The notes: generated from the letters alone by a model not told the origin. A stretch of DNA of 64,000 bases from Bacillus sp. SJS (GCF_000732485.2 NZ_JAQV02000003.1:124001-188000), one strand, 5' to 3'. Positions 43,207-52,967 are shown, counted from the stretch's first letter. Made by a program: numbers and translations.

Positions 43207-43444
43207 CAGTTACGTAATATATGTATGTTTTATTTTTACGGTTTAGTAATGTTGATTTTTCATAGTAGATTCTATATCCGTTTTGCAGGGATTCATGCCC
43301 TGTGTATTTAAGTTTGCTCACCTTGGCAAACTCCTTGGTTGCATCAATAATACTTGAAACTCTTGAGATAAACACAGGGTTATCATAACTTGTTGCGATT
43401 GTTTGCATATTTACCCCTTCTAGGAAAAATTTATATTCAGCCAT
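43202..43444 (-). CDS. Small unknown protein with 3' end altered by the insertion
   Basis: 80 codons, no recognised family. It has a mixed alpha/beta look with a Tyr-rich end, YIYYVTD. Two starts are possible: 43444 (GGAGTGG about 10 nt upstream) or 43408 (GAAGGGG 5 nt upstream, MQTIATSYD). The stop codon lies inside the right end of the TnpB element. Joining the flanks across the element gives either five more codons (KFLAF) and a stop, or a stop after one changed residue, then the orphaned terminator at 41702-41730. Thus the original protein was about the same length and may still work. Confidence 0.55.
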   Translation of the reverse strand: MAEYKFFLEGVNMQTIATSYDNPVFISRVSSIIDATKEFAKVSKLKYTGHESLQNGYRIYYEKSTLLNRKNKTYIYYVTD

Positions 43445-43590
43445 ACTGTTTATCCACTCCGTTTCTTCTTTATAAAGAACTTTACAGGTCTAATATATCA
43501 CTTGTTTTTCTAGAAAAACAAGGAATTTCATCATATTTATCTCCTTAATTTTCCTTTATATGCTAGTTTTAGTTTCTTTGAGAGAACATA

Positions 43591-43616
43591 AAAAATCACC
43601 CGCCCGGGTGATTTTT
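43591..43616 (-). terminator. mgsR intrinsic terminator
   Basis: AAAAATCACCCG / CGGGTGATTTTT with a 2-nt loop centre directly at the mgsR stop codon. Confidence 0.88.
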
Positions 43617-43996
43617 TAAGAGACTGATATATGAAGCTGGCTATTTTTTGTTAATTTGTTTAAGGCTTGCGGGTTATATCCGACGACTAACTTTTTTCCA
43701 TCAGTCAAAATGGGACGGCGGAGAAGCTTCGGTTCATCGGATAACAGCTTCAGCAATGATGAGAGATTCATATCTTCAATATTCAAGTTTAATTCCTTGA
43801 AGGTTTGGCTTCTGGTGGCAAGTATTTCATCAATGCCATCTGTTGTCAGCTGGAGAATTTTTTTAAGTTCATCCTCATTAGGAGTCTCGCGGAACATATG
43901 CCTTTCTTCAAAATCGACCTCGTTTGCTTTCAGCCAATGTTTTGTTTTTCTGCAGGAAGTGCAGCTCGGGTACGTGAAAAAAGTCAAATCGCTCAT
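43616..43996 (-). CDS. mgsR: Spx/ArsC-family regulator MgsR (YqgZ)
   Basis: 126 residues, Spx-type thioredoxin fold with the redox switch Cys12-x-x-Cys15 in YPSCTSCRK and RRPIL near residue 93. Spx relatives bind the RNA polymerase alpha C-terminal domain. MgsR in B. subtilis modulates part of the SigB stress regulon. Position between comG and yqgY agrees with yqgZ. Confidence 0.92.
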   Translation of the reverse strand: MSDLTFFTYPSCTSCRKTKHWLKANEVDFEERHMFRETPNEDELKKILQLTTDGIDEILATRSQTFKELNLNIEDMNLSSLLKLLSDEPKLLRRPILTDGKKLVVGYNPQALNKLTKNSQLHISVS

Positions 43997-44221
43997 TTTA
44001 TCGTTCCTCCTTCATCATATTCAAAGACTTATATGGGCAAGTTACGTTTATTTTTATCTGTATTTGTATTGTACATTAGTTGTACATAGTTTGTACACTG
44101 ATATGCACTGAAGATTCAAACCTTTTGCAGACACTCAAATGTAAACGCTTATTTACAATGAAAGGAAATGTCCTATATAATATAAGTGGATGGACTAGAG
44201 GGGTAAGGGAGGAATTTGCAT

Positions 44222-44467
44222 ATGGATCGGATGTTTCGTGTGCTGGGATTCTGGACTGGAATCTTTGCGGTCATGTTTTATTTAGGGGAAATGGAAGAAA
44301 CGTCACTGTTATTCTTTGCTCAAACGGTATTTTTTGTTTTTTTATCCTATCTTAAATTATCTGAACGAATGTACATTTATATCTTTGGAGCCTATTTAAC
44401 GGTTTTCTTTGTCGGCTTCACGTACTGGACTACTTTTATGATGGTTCCTGGCCAAGGAGGCCATTAA
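44222..44467 (+). CDS. yqgY: YqgY-like membrane protein (DUF2626)
   Basis: 81 residues with three membrane helices (about 4-20, 24-42 and 46-66), ending WTTFMMVPGQGGH. GGGAGG stands 9 nt before ATG 44222, so the in-frame TTG at 44216 is less likely. The family is small and restricted to Bacillaceae. Function unknown. Confidence 0.85.
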   Translation: MDRMFRVLGFWTGIFAVMFYLGEMEETSLLFFAQTVFFVFLSYLKLSERMYIYIFGAYLTVFFVGFTYWTTFMMVPGQGGH

Positions 44468-44492
44468 CCCCCAATCAAAATTTTTCCATAGT

Positions 44493-44523
44493 AAAAAAGA
44501 GGCTGATTGTTCAGCCTCTTTTT
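44493..44523. terminator. Bidirectional terminator between yqgY and the MidA-type gene
   Basis: AAAAAAGAGGCTGA / TCAGCCTCTTTTT with a 4-nt loop. The right arm includes the stop codon of the minus-strand gene. Confidence 0.9.
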
Positions 44524-45560
44524 CTATGAATGAGAACATAAAAAGATTCACTCATTCCTTCATGTGATAAAAGGGATCGGATTGCCCGATTATCTTTTGA
44601 TGCTTTAGAGAATGGATTTGGGTCATGGTTTTCCTGTAGAAAACCCGCAAGATTATTCTTCCAAAAAAATTCAGTTTTCTTTTGAACAGCTATTTCCTGC
44701 CAGCCGAATTCCGCTGCTTTTATATTATAGGCCGTTAAGGGAATATCATAGGTTAGATCCATCTTAAATGGATGACTTAGGGGATTGGAAATAAGAATAT
44801 GATTTTTGTAGCCTCGGATTGTCCCTTGTTTCCGTAATTGCAGCTGTTCTGAAAAATGGCCATAGTCCGCTGTAACTAAGTATGCATCTCCGAGCTTTTT
44901 GTCCAGATTATCCAGCAGCCCAAGCATTGCGCTGGGAACCTCGGCTCTATAGCCTTCCTGGAGGCTGATTTCAGCCCATTTCAAATAATCTGACAGAGTG
45001 TTGCTCTCGTCTTTTCTCGCTGTTAACATGAGATCTTCTTCATTCACTCCTACACCTAACTCTACAATTCGTCCACACCTGTTTTGAGCGATTTGGACGG
45101 GCAGAGCATCGAGCAATTCATTGGAATAGAAAACGCCTGAGAAGGCATCTGGGAGGTCCTCTAAGGAAGCTAGACGGGTCACTTCGAGAGTTTCAAGCGA
45201 CGCTGCATGATAGGGGCTGGACTCGATGCAATAAACTGTTCCCTGACTATAAAGGGAAGGAGAGCGCTTTTTCCATTCGTTTAGAAAGGACCGGATGAAT
45301 GCTCCTGTCCCGCTTCCCATTTCACAAAAGACCGGGGGAATATCCCCTGCTTCCACTCTTTTTATAAACCATCTGGCCATAACTGCCCCATAAAAATCAG
45401 AAATGGAACTGGACGTATAAAAATCGCCTTTCTTGCCGATTTTTTGGCCTTCGGTCATATAATAGCCGTGAATCGGATGGTACAGACATTGTTCCATATA
45501 GTCCGCAAAAGAAAGAAAACCTCCGCTTTCTTCTATTTGCTGAATGATCACGCTTTTCAC
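44511..45560 (-). CDS. MidA/NDUFAF7-family SAM-dependent methyltransferase
   Basis: 349 residues of the SAM_MT_MidA (DUF185) family. N-terminal FADYMEQCLYHPIHGYYMT, GKKGDFYTSSSISDFYG, the SAM glycine motif CEMGSGTGAFIR, YCIESSPYH, and FYSNELLDALPVQ are all family signatures. Mitochondrial members methylate an arginine of a complex I subunit. The bacterial substrate is not known. It starts 1 nt after yqgX, so the two are co-transcribed. It is not part of the B. subtilis arrangement as I know it. Confidence 0.9.
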   Translation of the reverse strand: MKSVIIQQIEESGGFLSFADYMEQCLYHPIHGYYMTEGQKIGKKGDFYTSSSISDFYGAVMARWFIKRVEAGDIPPVFCEMGSGTGAFIRSFLNEWKKRSPSLYSQGTVYCIESSPYHAASLETLEVTRLASLEDLPDAFSGVFYSNELLDALPVQIAQNRCGRIVELGVGVNEEDLMLTARKDESNTLSDYLKWAEISLQEGYRAEVPSAMLGLLDNLDKKLGDAYLVTADYGHFSEQLQLRKQGTIRGYKNHILISNPLSHPFKMDLTYDIPLTAYNIKAAEFGWQEIAVQKKTEFFWKNNLAGFLQENHDPNPFSKASKDNRAIRSLLSHEGMSESFYVLIHRKRG

Positions 45561-45561
45561 C

Positions 45562-46194
45562 TTAAAATCCGTTCAAAAAAGGATTTCGATCCATTTCATC
45601 CTGTATGGTTGTCTCCGGACCGTGACCGGACAGCACAAATGTATCTTCAGGGAGAGTCAGTAAATGGTCATGGATACTCTTAATTAGGAGCTGATGGTCT
45701 CCGCCAGGCAGGTCGGTCCTTCCGACTCCCTCCTTGAACAGGACATCTCCGCTGAATACTGACTGGGTTTCTTTGTGGTAATAAGAAACACTGCCGGGAG
45801 AGTGTCCTGGAGTATATAGCACTTGAAATGTAAAATCTTTAAAAGTAAGCGGTTCTCCCGGCTGGACAAATTCATCAGCCGGTCTTGCGTGAATCGGTCC
45901 TGCTTGAAAGAAATGAGAACCATTCAGCTCTGGTGATGGAAGCCAGTCCTTCTCCTTTTTATGTACGTATACCGGCACGTTCCAGCGGGCGCGCACTTCG
46001 TCGACAGCACCTATGTGATCAAAATGAGCGTGAGTAAGCAGCACAGCTAATGGCTTTAAGCCTCTTGCCTGAAGGAGCTGATTTAATTTGTTTCCTTCAC
46101 TTCCCGGATCAAAAATAATGCATTCCTTCTCTTTATTGCTTAATACATAACAGTTTGTTTGCAGGGGACCTAGCGGAATCCGTTCCCAATTCAT
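45562..46194 (-). CDS. yqgX: Metallo-beta-lactamase-fold hydrolase YqgX
   Basis: 210 residues, glyoxalase-II-like. The metal motif THAHFDHIG gives His55, His57, Asp59 and His60. Further ligands are His in YTPGHSPGS, Asp in FSGDVLF and His in LSGHGPET. YqgX-type enzymes resemble hydroxyacylglutathione/thioester hydrolases. B. subtilis uses bacillithiol rather than glutathione, so a related thioester is plausible. A structured leader lies upstream. Confidence 0.92.
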   Translation of the reverse strand: MNWERIPLGPLQTNCYVLSNKEKECIIFDPGSEGNKLNQLLQARGLKPLAVLLTHAHFDHIGAVDEVRARWNVPVYVHKKEKDWLPSPELNGSHFFQAGPIHARPADEFVQPGEPLTFKDFTFQVLYTPGHSPGSVSYYHKETQSVFSGDVLFKEGVGRTDLPGGDHQLLIKSIHDHLLTLPEDTFVLSGHGPETTIQDEMDRNPFLNGF

Positions 46195-46240
46195 ATTAGC
46201 ACCTCGTTTATTCTGTGAAATTTACGGCTCATTTAAGCAT

Positions 46241-46325
46241 GCCTGATAATCTTTGGCTTCAGGCGTCACCTTTCATGGAGGTTTCTCGCCTTCATGTGCA
46301 ATCACCATGATGCCAGAATCAGCTT
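46241..46325 (-). promoter_or_regulatory. Structured leader upstream of yqgX
   Basis: Two hairpins are possible but exclude each other, because they share 46262-46264. One is GCCTGA (46241-46246) with TCAGGC (46259-46264). The other is GGCG (46262-46265) with CGCC (46287-46290), enclosing ACCT (46268-46271) with AGGT (46279-46282). A dyad ATCA-CCA-TGAT follows at about 46301-46311. I recognise no known riboswitch. It is in the right place for a cis-regulatory leader of yqgX, although the plus-strand yqgW leader is also possible. Confidence 0.35.
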
Positions 46326-46536
46326 TTAACTTTAAGAAAGTTAAATTTATATAACTATATCACCTATTATTAAGGAAAATCCGGAAAGTTTCAACGATTT
46401 GGGGTTATGCTAAAATTCCTTGCTGCTGAAGGAGTTTAAGGAAAATTTTAACTCGACTTTCATTTTGAAAACGTTTAAAATTGTAAATAGAACTTGTTTC
46501 ATTTTTTTCCAGAAGCGATTGCAAGGGGGATTGGCA

Positions 46537-46710
46537 ATGGGGTTAGTCATCATCTTTTCGTTAATTTCGCTGTTAGCCGTATTTGGTGTATATCGTGCCT
46601 TTAAAGAGAAAAACATGCTGGGAATTATGTTTTGTTTAGCAACAGTTGGTGTATTTGGCTGGTTCACCATTATGACCGTAATCAGTCATGGTTATCCGAC
46701 ACATCACTAG
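46537..46710 (+). CDS. yqgW: YqgW-like small membrane protein (DUF2759)
   Basis: 57 residues: MGLVIIFSLISLLAVFG, YRAFKEKN and a second hydrophobic segment ending ISHGYPTHH. AAGGGGGA lies before ATG 46537, so the longer frame to 46420 is rejected. It matches the small two-helix YqgW/DUF2759 family at the same position in Bacillus. Function unknown. Confidence 0.8.
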   Translation: MGLVIIFSLISLLAVFGVYRAFKEKNMLGIMFCLATVGVFGWFTIMTVISHGYPTHH

Positions 46711-46887
46711 AAAAAACAGCGCTTCAAACTGCCCTTTCAGGCAAAAGACAACTTCCATAATCCAGGATGAGAGGGCTTGAATGCACTAGGGAAACGATGA
46801 ATATGAAGTCTCCATCATTATGGAAAGAATTTTTCATGAATGATGTTTCCGAATCGTTCCTTCTTTTTAACTGCCCGAAGATTACAG

Positions 46888-46919
46888 AAAAAGCCGGCCA
46901 TAATTTAGCCGGCTTTTTT
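46888..46919. terminator. Terminator between yqgW and yqgV
   Basis: AAAAAGCCGGC (46888-46898) / GCCGGCTTTTTT (46908-46919). Symmetric, serving the convergent units. Confidence 0.9.
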
Positions 46920-46931
46920 ATGTAGAATTAT

Positions 46932-47249
46932 TTAGGTTTGCCTCATATGCTTCTGAACACTTTCAAGCTTGCTCTGCATCGTTGATTTCTTATCTCTTCT
47001 GTCGTCGATCCGGATGTTGGTCGCTACTCTTGATATGCCTTCCTGAAAGGGTGCTTCATGGATTGCTTGAATGACTTCAAATAGGATTGGAAGCTCGCCT
47101 TCTATTAACGTGTTCATCGGTGTCAAACGAAATTCTATTTTTCCCTCTGATCTGTATTCTTCTAAAATGGCTTGGATACCGGCTACATGTGCGCTTACAC
47201 TTGGGGTAGCCGTTCCAATTGGTATGATCGTAACATCTGCTATTGGCAT
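46932..47249 (-). CDS. yqgV: Thiamine-binding protein, MTH1187/YkoF-like
   Basis: 105 residues of the DUF77 ferredoxin-like family: PIADVTIIPIGTATPSVSAHV, RLTPMNTLIEG and RVATNIRIDDRRDK. Members bind thiamine or related pyrimidines. Located as yqgV in Bacillus. No TPP riboswitch is visible upstream. Confidence 0.88.
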   Translation of the reverse strand: MPIADVTIIPIGTATPSVSAHVAGIQAILEEYRSEGKIEFRLTPMNTLIEGELPILFEVIQAIHEAPFQEGISRVATNIRIDDRRDKKSTMQSKLESVQKHMRQT

Positions 47250-47298
47250 GAATTTTTCCCGCCCTTCTTTTATAAAAATTATATCATAGACATAGAAG

Positions 47299-48375
47299 CT
47301 AAAACTTAATTAGGGTTTTAAGACTTCCCGTTACCATGTTAAACACTTTTTCAAGCTGAAAACCGTACAATACTTTTGTTCCATCTGGGGAGAACTGCAA
47401 AGGAACGTTTAATGCATCCTCAAGCCGGACATTTTTTTTCTCCTTCGAAAAGGAAAAAGAAACTAAATCCAGTTTGTCTGTTTCCTTGTTGTATTCATAA
47501 GTTAGAAACTCTTTTCCATTGGGACTGATTTCCGCTTTTGGAAGTTCAGCCAGTCCTTCTGTCTGTTTTATGGAAGCAGCAAAGCGGCGGGTTTTCGCCC
47601 CATCATGGATATGGAAGAAAGCCTCACCATTTTCCTGGCTCAACGTAACCCATACATTTTTTTTCGCGTAGAAAGCAAGCACCTTTTCTGCCGCCAGTTT
47701 TTCCTCATTTTTTTCGGGATCATACTGATAGATATCGGACACCTGATTTGTATTATCTTTTGCAAAGAGCAGGTTGCCCTCTCCGGTCCATTCTGCAAAT
47801 GGAGCATCTATTGGGTTTGATTTTTCAAATCCGCTTAGAGGATAGTATATAACGGTCTTGTAGGTCCAATCCTCGTTAAATGATGTCACAAACAGCCGGT
47901 CAGAATTGCTTTTACTCCATGAAAAAGCAAGATCGTGTGATGAAAATTTCTTTTCAAACCGTTCCTCTCCCTTTGCGTCAATCAACAGTAAAACAATTTG
48001 TTTTGACGAAGGACTGCCCTGCAGCAGGATGTAATCACCACTAGGTGATGTTTCAAAGTCGGTAACAGGCATATTGACGCTGTAGAGCTGCAATTTTTGG
48101 CCTGTTGTGAAGTTGTACGTGTACAGAACGGTTTGCCGGTCCTTATATTCAGCGAAAACAACCGTGTCATTACCCATCCATCCTCCAACCATTTGAAAGG
48201 TCTCCTCATTCGCCTGGTAGGATACGATCGAATCCTTTTGTTTCTGCTGTTTTTTTTCCATATTTATCTTCGCTTCTGCAGCCGGAATATTTTGCTGCTC
48301 AGCACTCGTACAGCCCGCAGTCACCACTGCAAGGGCAAAAGCTGCCGTCATCACACGGAATCGATTGCTTCTCAT
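47299..48375 (-). CDS. yqgU: YqgU-like lipoprotein
   Basis: 358 residues. A lipoprotein signal ends in the lipobox VTAGC (lipidated Cys about residue 22), then a charged linker KKQQKQKD and a repetitive beta-rich domain resembling a propeller (repeated segments such as PSGDYILLQG, SPNGKEFLTYEY, SPDGTKVLYGF). Anchored on the outer face of the membrane. Function unknown. Confidence 0.85.
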   Translation of the reverse strand: MRSNRFRVMTAAFALAVVTAGCTSAEQQNIPAAEAKINMEKKQQKQKDSIVSYQANEETFQMVGGWMGNDTVVFAEYKDRQTVLYTYNFTTGQKLQLYSVNMPVTDFETSPSGDYILLQGSPSSKQIVLLLIDAKGEERFEKKFSSHDLAFSWSKSNSDRLFVTSFNEDWTYKTVIYYPLSGFEKSNPIDAPFAEWTGEGNLLFAKDNTNQVSDIYQYDPEKNEEKLAAEKVLAFYAKKNVWVTLSQENGEAFFHIHDGAKTRRFAASIKQTEGLAELPKAEISPNGKEFLTYEYNKETDKLDLVSFSFSKEKKNVRLEDALNVPLQFSPDGTKVLYGFQLEKVFNMVTGSLKTLIKF

Positions 48376-48402
48376 ACCTTCTTCACCTTTCTTTGTACTT
48401 GC

Positions 48403-49524
48403 TTACATATATAAGGCCGCCCAAAAGATGCCTTCCCCTTTTTCCCGAATGCTTTCATATTGATCAAGCGGGAGAGGATTTACTCCTAAGCCAAGTTCAA
48501 TGGTATAGCCAGAACGGCCCCATTCATGAATAAACCAATCCCGGTAGCCGGCATGGCTGTCAATATTCCTAACTTCTGTATAGCCGCTTAATATCGAAAA
48601 TTCCTTTACAATTAATGCAGCTTCTTCAGGCTCCCGATTTAAATATCCCCAGTAAATTTCTTCCCCCTGAGTGTGAAAACATAAAAGCCGGTCGAACCTC
48701 TTCTCTTCAGATAAACGTGCCATTGTAATGGCTTCAGGTTCTGATAGAGGGCGGTCTCCAGGATAATCTCTGGAAGATGGAGTTTTCGGAAGCTTTCTTT
48801 CCTTTTCAATTTCCCAATAAGCAGGAAATTGATTATTTAAATCTACACCGCGAATATTCGCTTTCCATTGTGAAAAATCATGGGATTGCTGATTAATCTG
48901 GAGAACAAGTTTCCTTAAATCGCTATCATCCGGGAGGCCTTCAAGGACAAGATCTACACCATCCGGATTGACCATAGGAACAATCGAAAGGGAGTTATGC
49001 GAATAAAGCTGAAGAGAAGAATGGCTGAATCTGGTTTTTCCATGAACAAGATCATTCGCAAATTGTTCAAGCCAATCCATTAATACAGCAGAAGTTATCC
49101 ATTCGTTTGCGTGGAAGGAGGCATTCATATGAACGTTTCTTTTTCCTGTACCAATCGTTATCTCTATTATAGGCTGATTCCGTATACTATTTCCAATTAT
49201 ATGTGTCTGAATAAACGGGTACTTTAGAACCATTTTTTCTATATCACGATAGAAACACGCTGAAGAATATTTTTTTTGCCTAGGGACAATGCGATCTGAG
49301 ACTTTCACAGCTTTATTGAACCCTTCCATTGCATCCTCGGGTTTACAGGCTGACGGCAGTGACAATCCGGACGCCGCCCACTCATATCCGGGAATGCTGA
49401 TAACTGTTGCTGCTGGAATCGGATCCATTAGCGGCTGATTGGATTGCTCAATTAAAAGAGCGGGAAGATCAAAGTACTCTGCCAGTGTGCTAATTCGAAC
49501 AGTTTCAATTAGTTTGATTTTCAT
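48403..49524 (-). CDS. yqgT: M14-family gamma-D-glutamyl-diamino acid peptidase-like protein
   Basis: 373 residues. An N-terminal LysM-like region (about 1-45, with two similar segments to ~95) precedes a zinc carboxypeptidase domain. Zinc ligands are in ASFHANEWITS (His, Glu) and FHTQGEEIYW (His), and the catalytic Glu is in YTIELGLG. B. subtilis YqgT and spore peptidase ENP1 cut peptidoglycan stem peptides. No signal peptide is evident. Confidence 0.88.
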   Translation of the reverse strand: MKIKLIETVRISTLAEYFDLPALLIEQSNQPLMDPIPAATVISIPGYEWAASGLSLPSACKPEDAMEGFNKAVKVSDRIVPRQKKYSSACFYRDIEKMVLKYPFIQTHIIGNSIRNQPIIEITIGTGKRNVHMNASFHANEWITSAVLMDWLEQFANDLVHGKTRFSHSSLQLYSHNSLSIVPMVNPDGVDLVLEGLPDDSDLRKLVLQINQQSHDFSQWKANIRGVDLNNQFPAYWEIEKERKLPKTPSSRDYPGDRPLSEPEAITMARLSEEKRFDRLLCFHTQGEEIYWGYLNREPEEAALIVKEFSILSGYTEVRNIDSHAGYRDWFIHEWGRSGYTIELGLGVNPLPLDQYESIREKGEGIFWAALYM

Positions 49525-49640
49525 AGAAATATCCCCCTTTCGTACAATTCATTTTATGAGAGAGATACTCCTTTCTGAACCAGTGAAAATGAGCCAATTG
49601 GCTTTGAGAAAAATTGGCTATCCGGTAAAATTTACCTAAA

Positions 49641-49676
49641 AAAAAGAACTTTGGCCAATTGACCAAAGCTCTTTTT
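49641..49676 (-). terminator. ltaS-family gene terminator
   Basis: AAAAAGA-x-CTTTGG / CCAAAG-x-TCTTTTT pairs across a short loop, immediately after the stop of the 49682 gene. Its arms also suit convergent readthrough from the left. Confidence 0.8.
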
Positions 49677-49681
49677 GCTTG

Positions 49682-51565
49682 CTATTTATTTTCTGCCGGT
49701 TTTTGATCTTCTTTGTTATAGAACCTTAACAAATCACTATAGATAATTTTGTCTGAGTAGTCGAGTTCTTTCTTCGCTTTATCTACGTAAGGTTCACATA
49801 CTTTTTTGTCTTCTGCAGGCTGTCCGGTACTCTTATCGTAGCAGATATTGTCGGTGTAAACATATTTATCTGTTACAAAGCTTCCGTCACGCATGACAGT
49901 GAATGGAAGACGGTCTTTAGAGAACAAGTCATTCCCGAACTCAACTTGGTCTTTTGTATCGATACCAAGCAGATTCATTATGGTAGGACGGATATCAATC
50001 TGTCCGCCGACTGTGTCAATTTCCTTAGGGTTCTTATCTGTTACACCCGGAATATGAACGATAAACGGTACACGCTGAAGCTGTTCAGATTCAAAAGGTG
50101 TAATTTCTTTGCCTAAGAACTTCGCCATCGCTTCATTGTGGTTTTCGGAAATACCGTAATGGTCTCCGTAGAAAACAATGATGGAGTTATCATAAAGCCC
50201 ATCTTCTTTTAGCTTTTCAATAAAACGTTTAATGGCATCATCCTGATACTTTACGGTTGTAAAATAATTGTTCAGGGTTTTACTGTTTGAATCGAATTTA
50301 TCGATGGTTTGATCTTCCTCGCTTAGTTCAAACGGGAAATGGTTCGTAAGCGTAATGGACTTAGAATAGAATGGCTTTTTCATTTCTTTCATATGGTCAG
50401 CCGTTTGCTCAAAGAATTCCTTATCCTTAAGTCCCCAGCCTACTGAAGTTTCTGGTGTAACATTATAGCTATTCACATCATAGAATTTTTCATAACCAAA
50501 TGAATTGTACATGAGATCGCGGTTCCAGAAGGATTTGTTATTTGCATGAAATGCAGCTGTTGTATAGCCGTTTTGCTTCATGATTTCCGGAGCAGCGTTG
50601 AATTCATTATCAGGGTTTGTAAAGAATACAGCTCCCCTGCCGAGCGGGTATAACGAATTTTCCACAAGGAACTCTGCATCAGAGGTTTTCCCCTGTCCTG
50701 TCTGATGATAAAAATTAGTGAAATTGTAGCTTTGTTTTGATAAATCATTCAGATATGGAGTAATCTCCTGTCCATTCAATTTTTCATTCATGACGAATGA
50801 CTGAGTAGATTCAAGAGAAACCACTATGACGTTTCGGCCTTTAGCAATTCCCTTCATATCCTGATTCGGTTCTTTTTTATTTGCTTTAATATAGTTTTGA
50901 ATTTCCGTTAAATTCGTGCTGTCTGCCATCGCACGCTGTGCAGACGTTTTGGACTGGATAATTCCATCATACACATGGAAGTTATAAACACTGATGTTTT
51001 TAACAAGCATTTCACGGTCGAAAGATCTTGTTAAAAGCTGAGGGCGTTCCGTTTCAGCAAGCCCAAGGTTAAAGAAGAAGATAGCTGCTACCATTAAATA
51101 ATAGGCTGAGCGCTCTTTTCTTGTTGCTCTCGATTCAGAGCGAAAAGCAGGTTTGCGAAGCAGCCAGAACATGATGATCAGATCTACAAACAGAAGAACG
51201 TCAACAGGCTGGAATAAGGAAGAAATACTGCTTCCCAAGTCGCCCATGTTACTTGACTGGAACAGCACCGGAATGGTAAGGAAATCATTAAAGAATCGGA
51301 AGAAGACCATGTTTGCCAGCAATACGACCGTTAACAGGATGCTGACGATAAACACATATCGGTTCCTGTTCTTTTCCTTCATAAACAATCCGATTCCATA
51401 AATAAAGAGCAGGAAGCTGAGTGGATTGATAAAAAGAATGAATTCCTGTTTCCAGTTTTCAATTTTAATGTCAAAGCTAGTTTTATAGACAATGTAAGTT
51501 TTAAGCCACATGAACAATGTAGCTATGAGCAAAAAAGAAATTTTTGATATTGAATTTTTACGCAT
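49682..51565 (-). CDS. yqgS: Lipoteichoic acid synthase family protein (YqgS type)
   Basis: Polymerises glycerol phosphate from phosphatidylglycerol onto the LTA anchor outside the membrane. 627 residues: five N-terminal membrane helices (to about 170), a linker with a plausible signal peptidase site AMA-D near 214, then the sulfatase-fold domain. The catalytic Thr254 is in SLESTQSF, the [10 protein letters not shown] segment follows, and metal ligands are in YGDHYG. B. subtilis has several LtaS paralogues. This one corresponds to YqgS by position. Confidence 0.93.
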   Translation of the reverse strand: MRKNSISKISFLLIATLFMWLKTYIVYKTSFDIKIENWKQEFILFINPLSFLLFIYGIGLFMKEKNRNRYVFIVSILLTVVLLANMVFFRFFNDFLTIPVLFQSSNMGDLGSSISSLFQPVDVLLFVDLIIMFWLLRKPAFRSESRATRKERSAYYLMVAAIFFFNLGLAETERPQLLTRSFDREMLVKNISVYNFHVYDGIIQSKTSAQRAMADSTNLTEIQNYIKANKKEPNQDMKGIAKGRNVIVVSLESTQSFVMNEKLNGQEITPYLNDLSKQSYNFTNFYHQTGQGKTSDAEFLVENSLYPLGRGAVFFTNPDNEFNAAPEIMKQNGYTTAAFHANNKSFWNRDLMYNSFGYEKFYDVNSYNVTPETSVGWGLKDKEFFEQTADHMKEMKKPFYSKSITLTNHFPFELSEEDQTIDKFDSNSKTLNNYFTTVKYQDDAIKRFIEKLKEDGLYDNSIIVFYGDHYGISENHNEAMAKFLGKEITPFESEQLQRVPFIVHIPGVTDKNPKEIDTVGGQIDIRPTIMNLLGIDTKDQVEFGNDLFSKDRLPFTVMRDGSFVTDKYVYTDNICYDKSTGQPAEDKKVCEPYVDKAKKELDYSDKIIYSDLLRFYNKEDQKPAENK

Positions 51566-51941
51566 TCATTTACCTCCTCGTCCGGCAGAACTGCGCATTG
51601 CTTTTATCTATTTTTTTCCCAAATAAAGTAAAGGATTTATTAACAAGCTAAATCATATCTTAATACTTCGTTTACAAAAAATCAATGCTTTTAATACGTA
51701 CATTACATTGTAATGGTAGAATTATATTTTGACTGTAATCTTTACCCCTTGCAGAATAAGGGCAAACCAGTTTGTATGACAGCTTGTTAAAAACTTTTTG
51801 TTTTTTATTACATATTCATTAAGGAGACTATTTTCATTGCTTTACTAAGCAGCAGGCAGAGGATTAGTTTGAACGTTTCTTTCATTCATAAAACTGTATA
51901 TTAGAATGAAGTCTCTTGAGAAAAGCCTTTTTCTCTCTCAC
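51566..51941. other. Upstream region of the ltaS-family gene
   Basis: About 375 bp of AT-rich sequence without an ORF. It should contain the minus-strand promoter of the LTA synthase gene. No operator or RNA structure stood out. Confidence 0.4.
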
Positions 51942-51973
51942 AAAAGAGGAGCCTTATGCAAGGCTCCTCTTTA
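51942..51973 (-). terminator. glcK terminator
   Basis: AAAAGAGGAGCCT (51942-51954) / AGGCTCCTCTTTA (51961-51973). Confidence 0.88.
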
Positions 51974-51998
51974 ATATGCACATATGCGCTTTTCCCCA

Positions 51999-52967
51999 TT
52001 AATATTCAGTGAGTAAAGTTTTTGCAAGCCACGCTCCGCCGATTACACCAGCATCATTTCCAAGAGTGGCAATTTCAATAGCTGCACCTTCGGCTACTCT
52101 TGGGAAAGCATATTTCTTAAAGTACTTCTCTACATGCACCCTCAAGTATTCCCCAGCTTTTGATACTCCGCCTCCAATGACGATTTTCTCCGGGTTCAGC
52201 CCGTTAGCAAGACTGGAAAGCGCGAGTCCAAGATGAAAGGTCACAAATTCCACAGTTTCCTGAGCGATTGCGTCCCCTTTAGCTGCAAACTCAAAAACGT
52301 CTTTAGAAGTAATTTCTCCTGTTTCCTTCCAGGCATTCCTTAACAGGCTCTCCTGATCAGACTCACCCAGCTTTTCTTTGGCAATTCTGACAATCCCCGT
52401 TGCCGAAGCTACAGTCTCAAGACAGCCTGTTTTACCGCAGTTGCAAGGGGCTCCACCCTCAGGGATAGACGTAATGTGCCCAATTTCTCCGCCTGCACCA
52501 TTTACGCCATGGATGACATTTCCATTTGAGATAATACCGCCGCCGACTCCCGTTCCTAGAGTCACTAAAATGACATCCTTCGCTCCGTCGCCTGCACCTC
52601 TCCACATTTCTCCAATTGCTGCAATGTTCGCATCATTATCGATAACAGCCGGTAGGCCTGTTTCCACCTCTAGATGATCTTTAAGCGGATAGTTCAGCCA
52701 GCCTAGATTGACCGTTTGATAAACAAGTCCTGATGCAAGATCAACAGGTCCAGGAGCGCCCATTCCAATTCCCGCCAATCTGGATTTTGTTTCTCCAAGT
52801 TCCTGCAATTTTGCATCAATCGCTTTCGCAATATCCATTGTAATCGTTTTTCCAGTTTTATCAGTAGGGATTTCCCATTTGCTAACCATTTCTCCGTATA
52901 GAGAAATAAAAGCCATTTTAATTGTGGTTCCTCCCAAATCTACACCAACCAGCCACTTCTCGCTCAT
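51999..52967 (-). CDS. glcK: Glucokinase (ROK family)
   Basis: 322 residues. ATP phosphate motif VDLGGTTIK near the N-terminus, [11 protein letters not shown] with the catalytic Asp, GTGVGGGII, ExGH in GEIGHI, and the ROK zinc motif [10 protein letters not shown]. Phosphorylates free glucose. Follows yqgQ on the same strand, as in B. subtilis where it is yqgR/glcK. Confidence 0.96.
   Translation of the reverse strand: MSEKWLVGVDLGGTTIKMAFISLYGEMVSKWEIPTDKTGKTITMDIAKAIDAKLQELGETKSRLAGIGMGAPGPVDLASGLVYQTVNLGWLNYPLKDHLEVETGLPAVIDNDANIAAIGEMWRGAGDGAKDVILVTLGTGVGGGIISNGNVIHGVNGAGGEIGHITSIPEGGAPCNCGKTGCLETVASATGIVRIAKEKLGESDQESLLRNAWKETGEITSKDVFEFAAKGDAIAQETVEFVTFHLGLALSSLANGLNPEKIVIGGGVSKAGEYLRVHVEKYFKKYAFPRVAEGAAIEIATLGNDAGVIGGAWLAKTLLTEY

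Noticed and set aside
43656-44111. 151-codon plus-strand ORF antisense to mgsR
   Set aside because: It lies opposite a clear Spx-family gene and is rich in Ser/Phe/Leu typical of antisense frames. No ribosome site.
46932-47289. TPP riboswitch before the thiamine-binding protein gene
   Set aside because: The leader is only about 50 bp to yqgU and shows none of the CTGAGA/ACCTGA core motifs.
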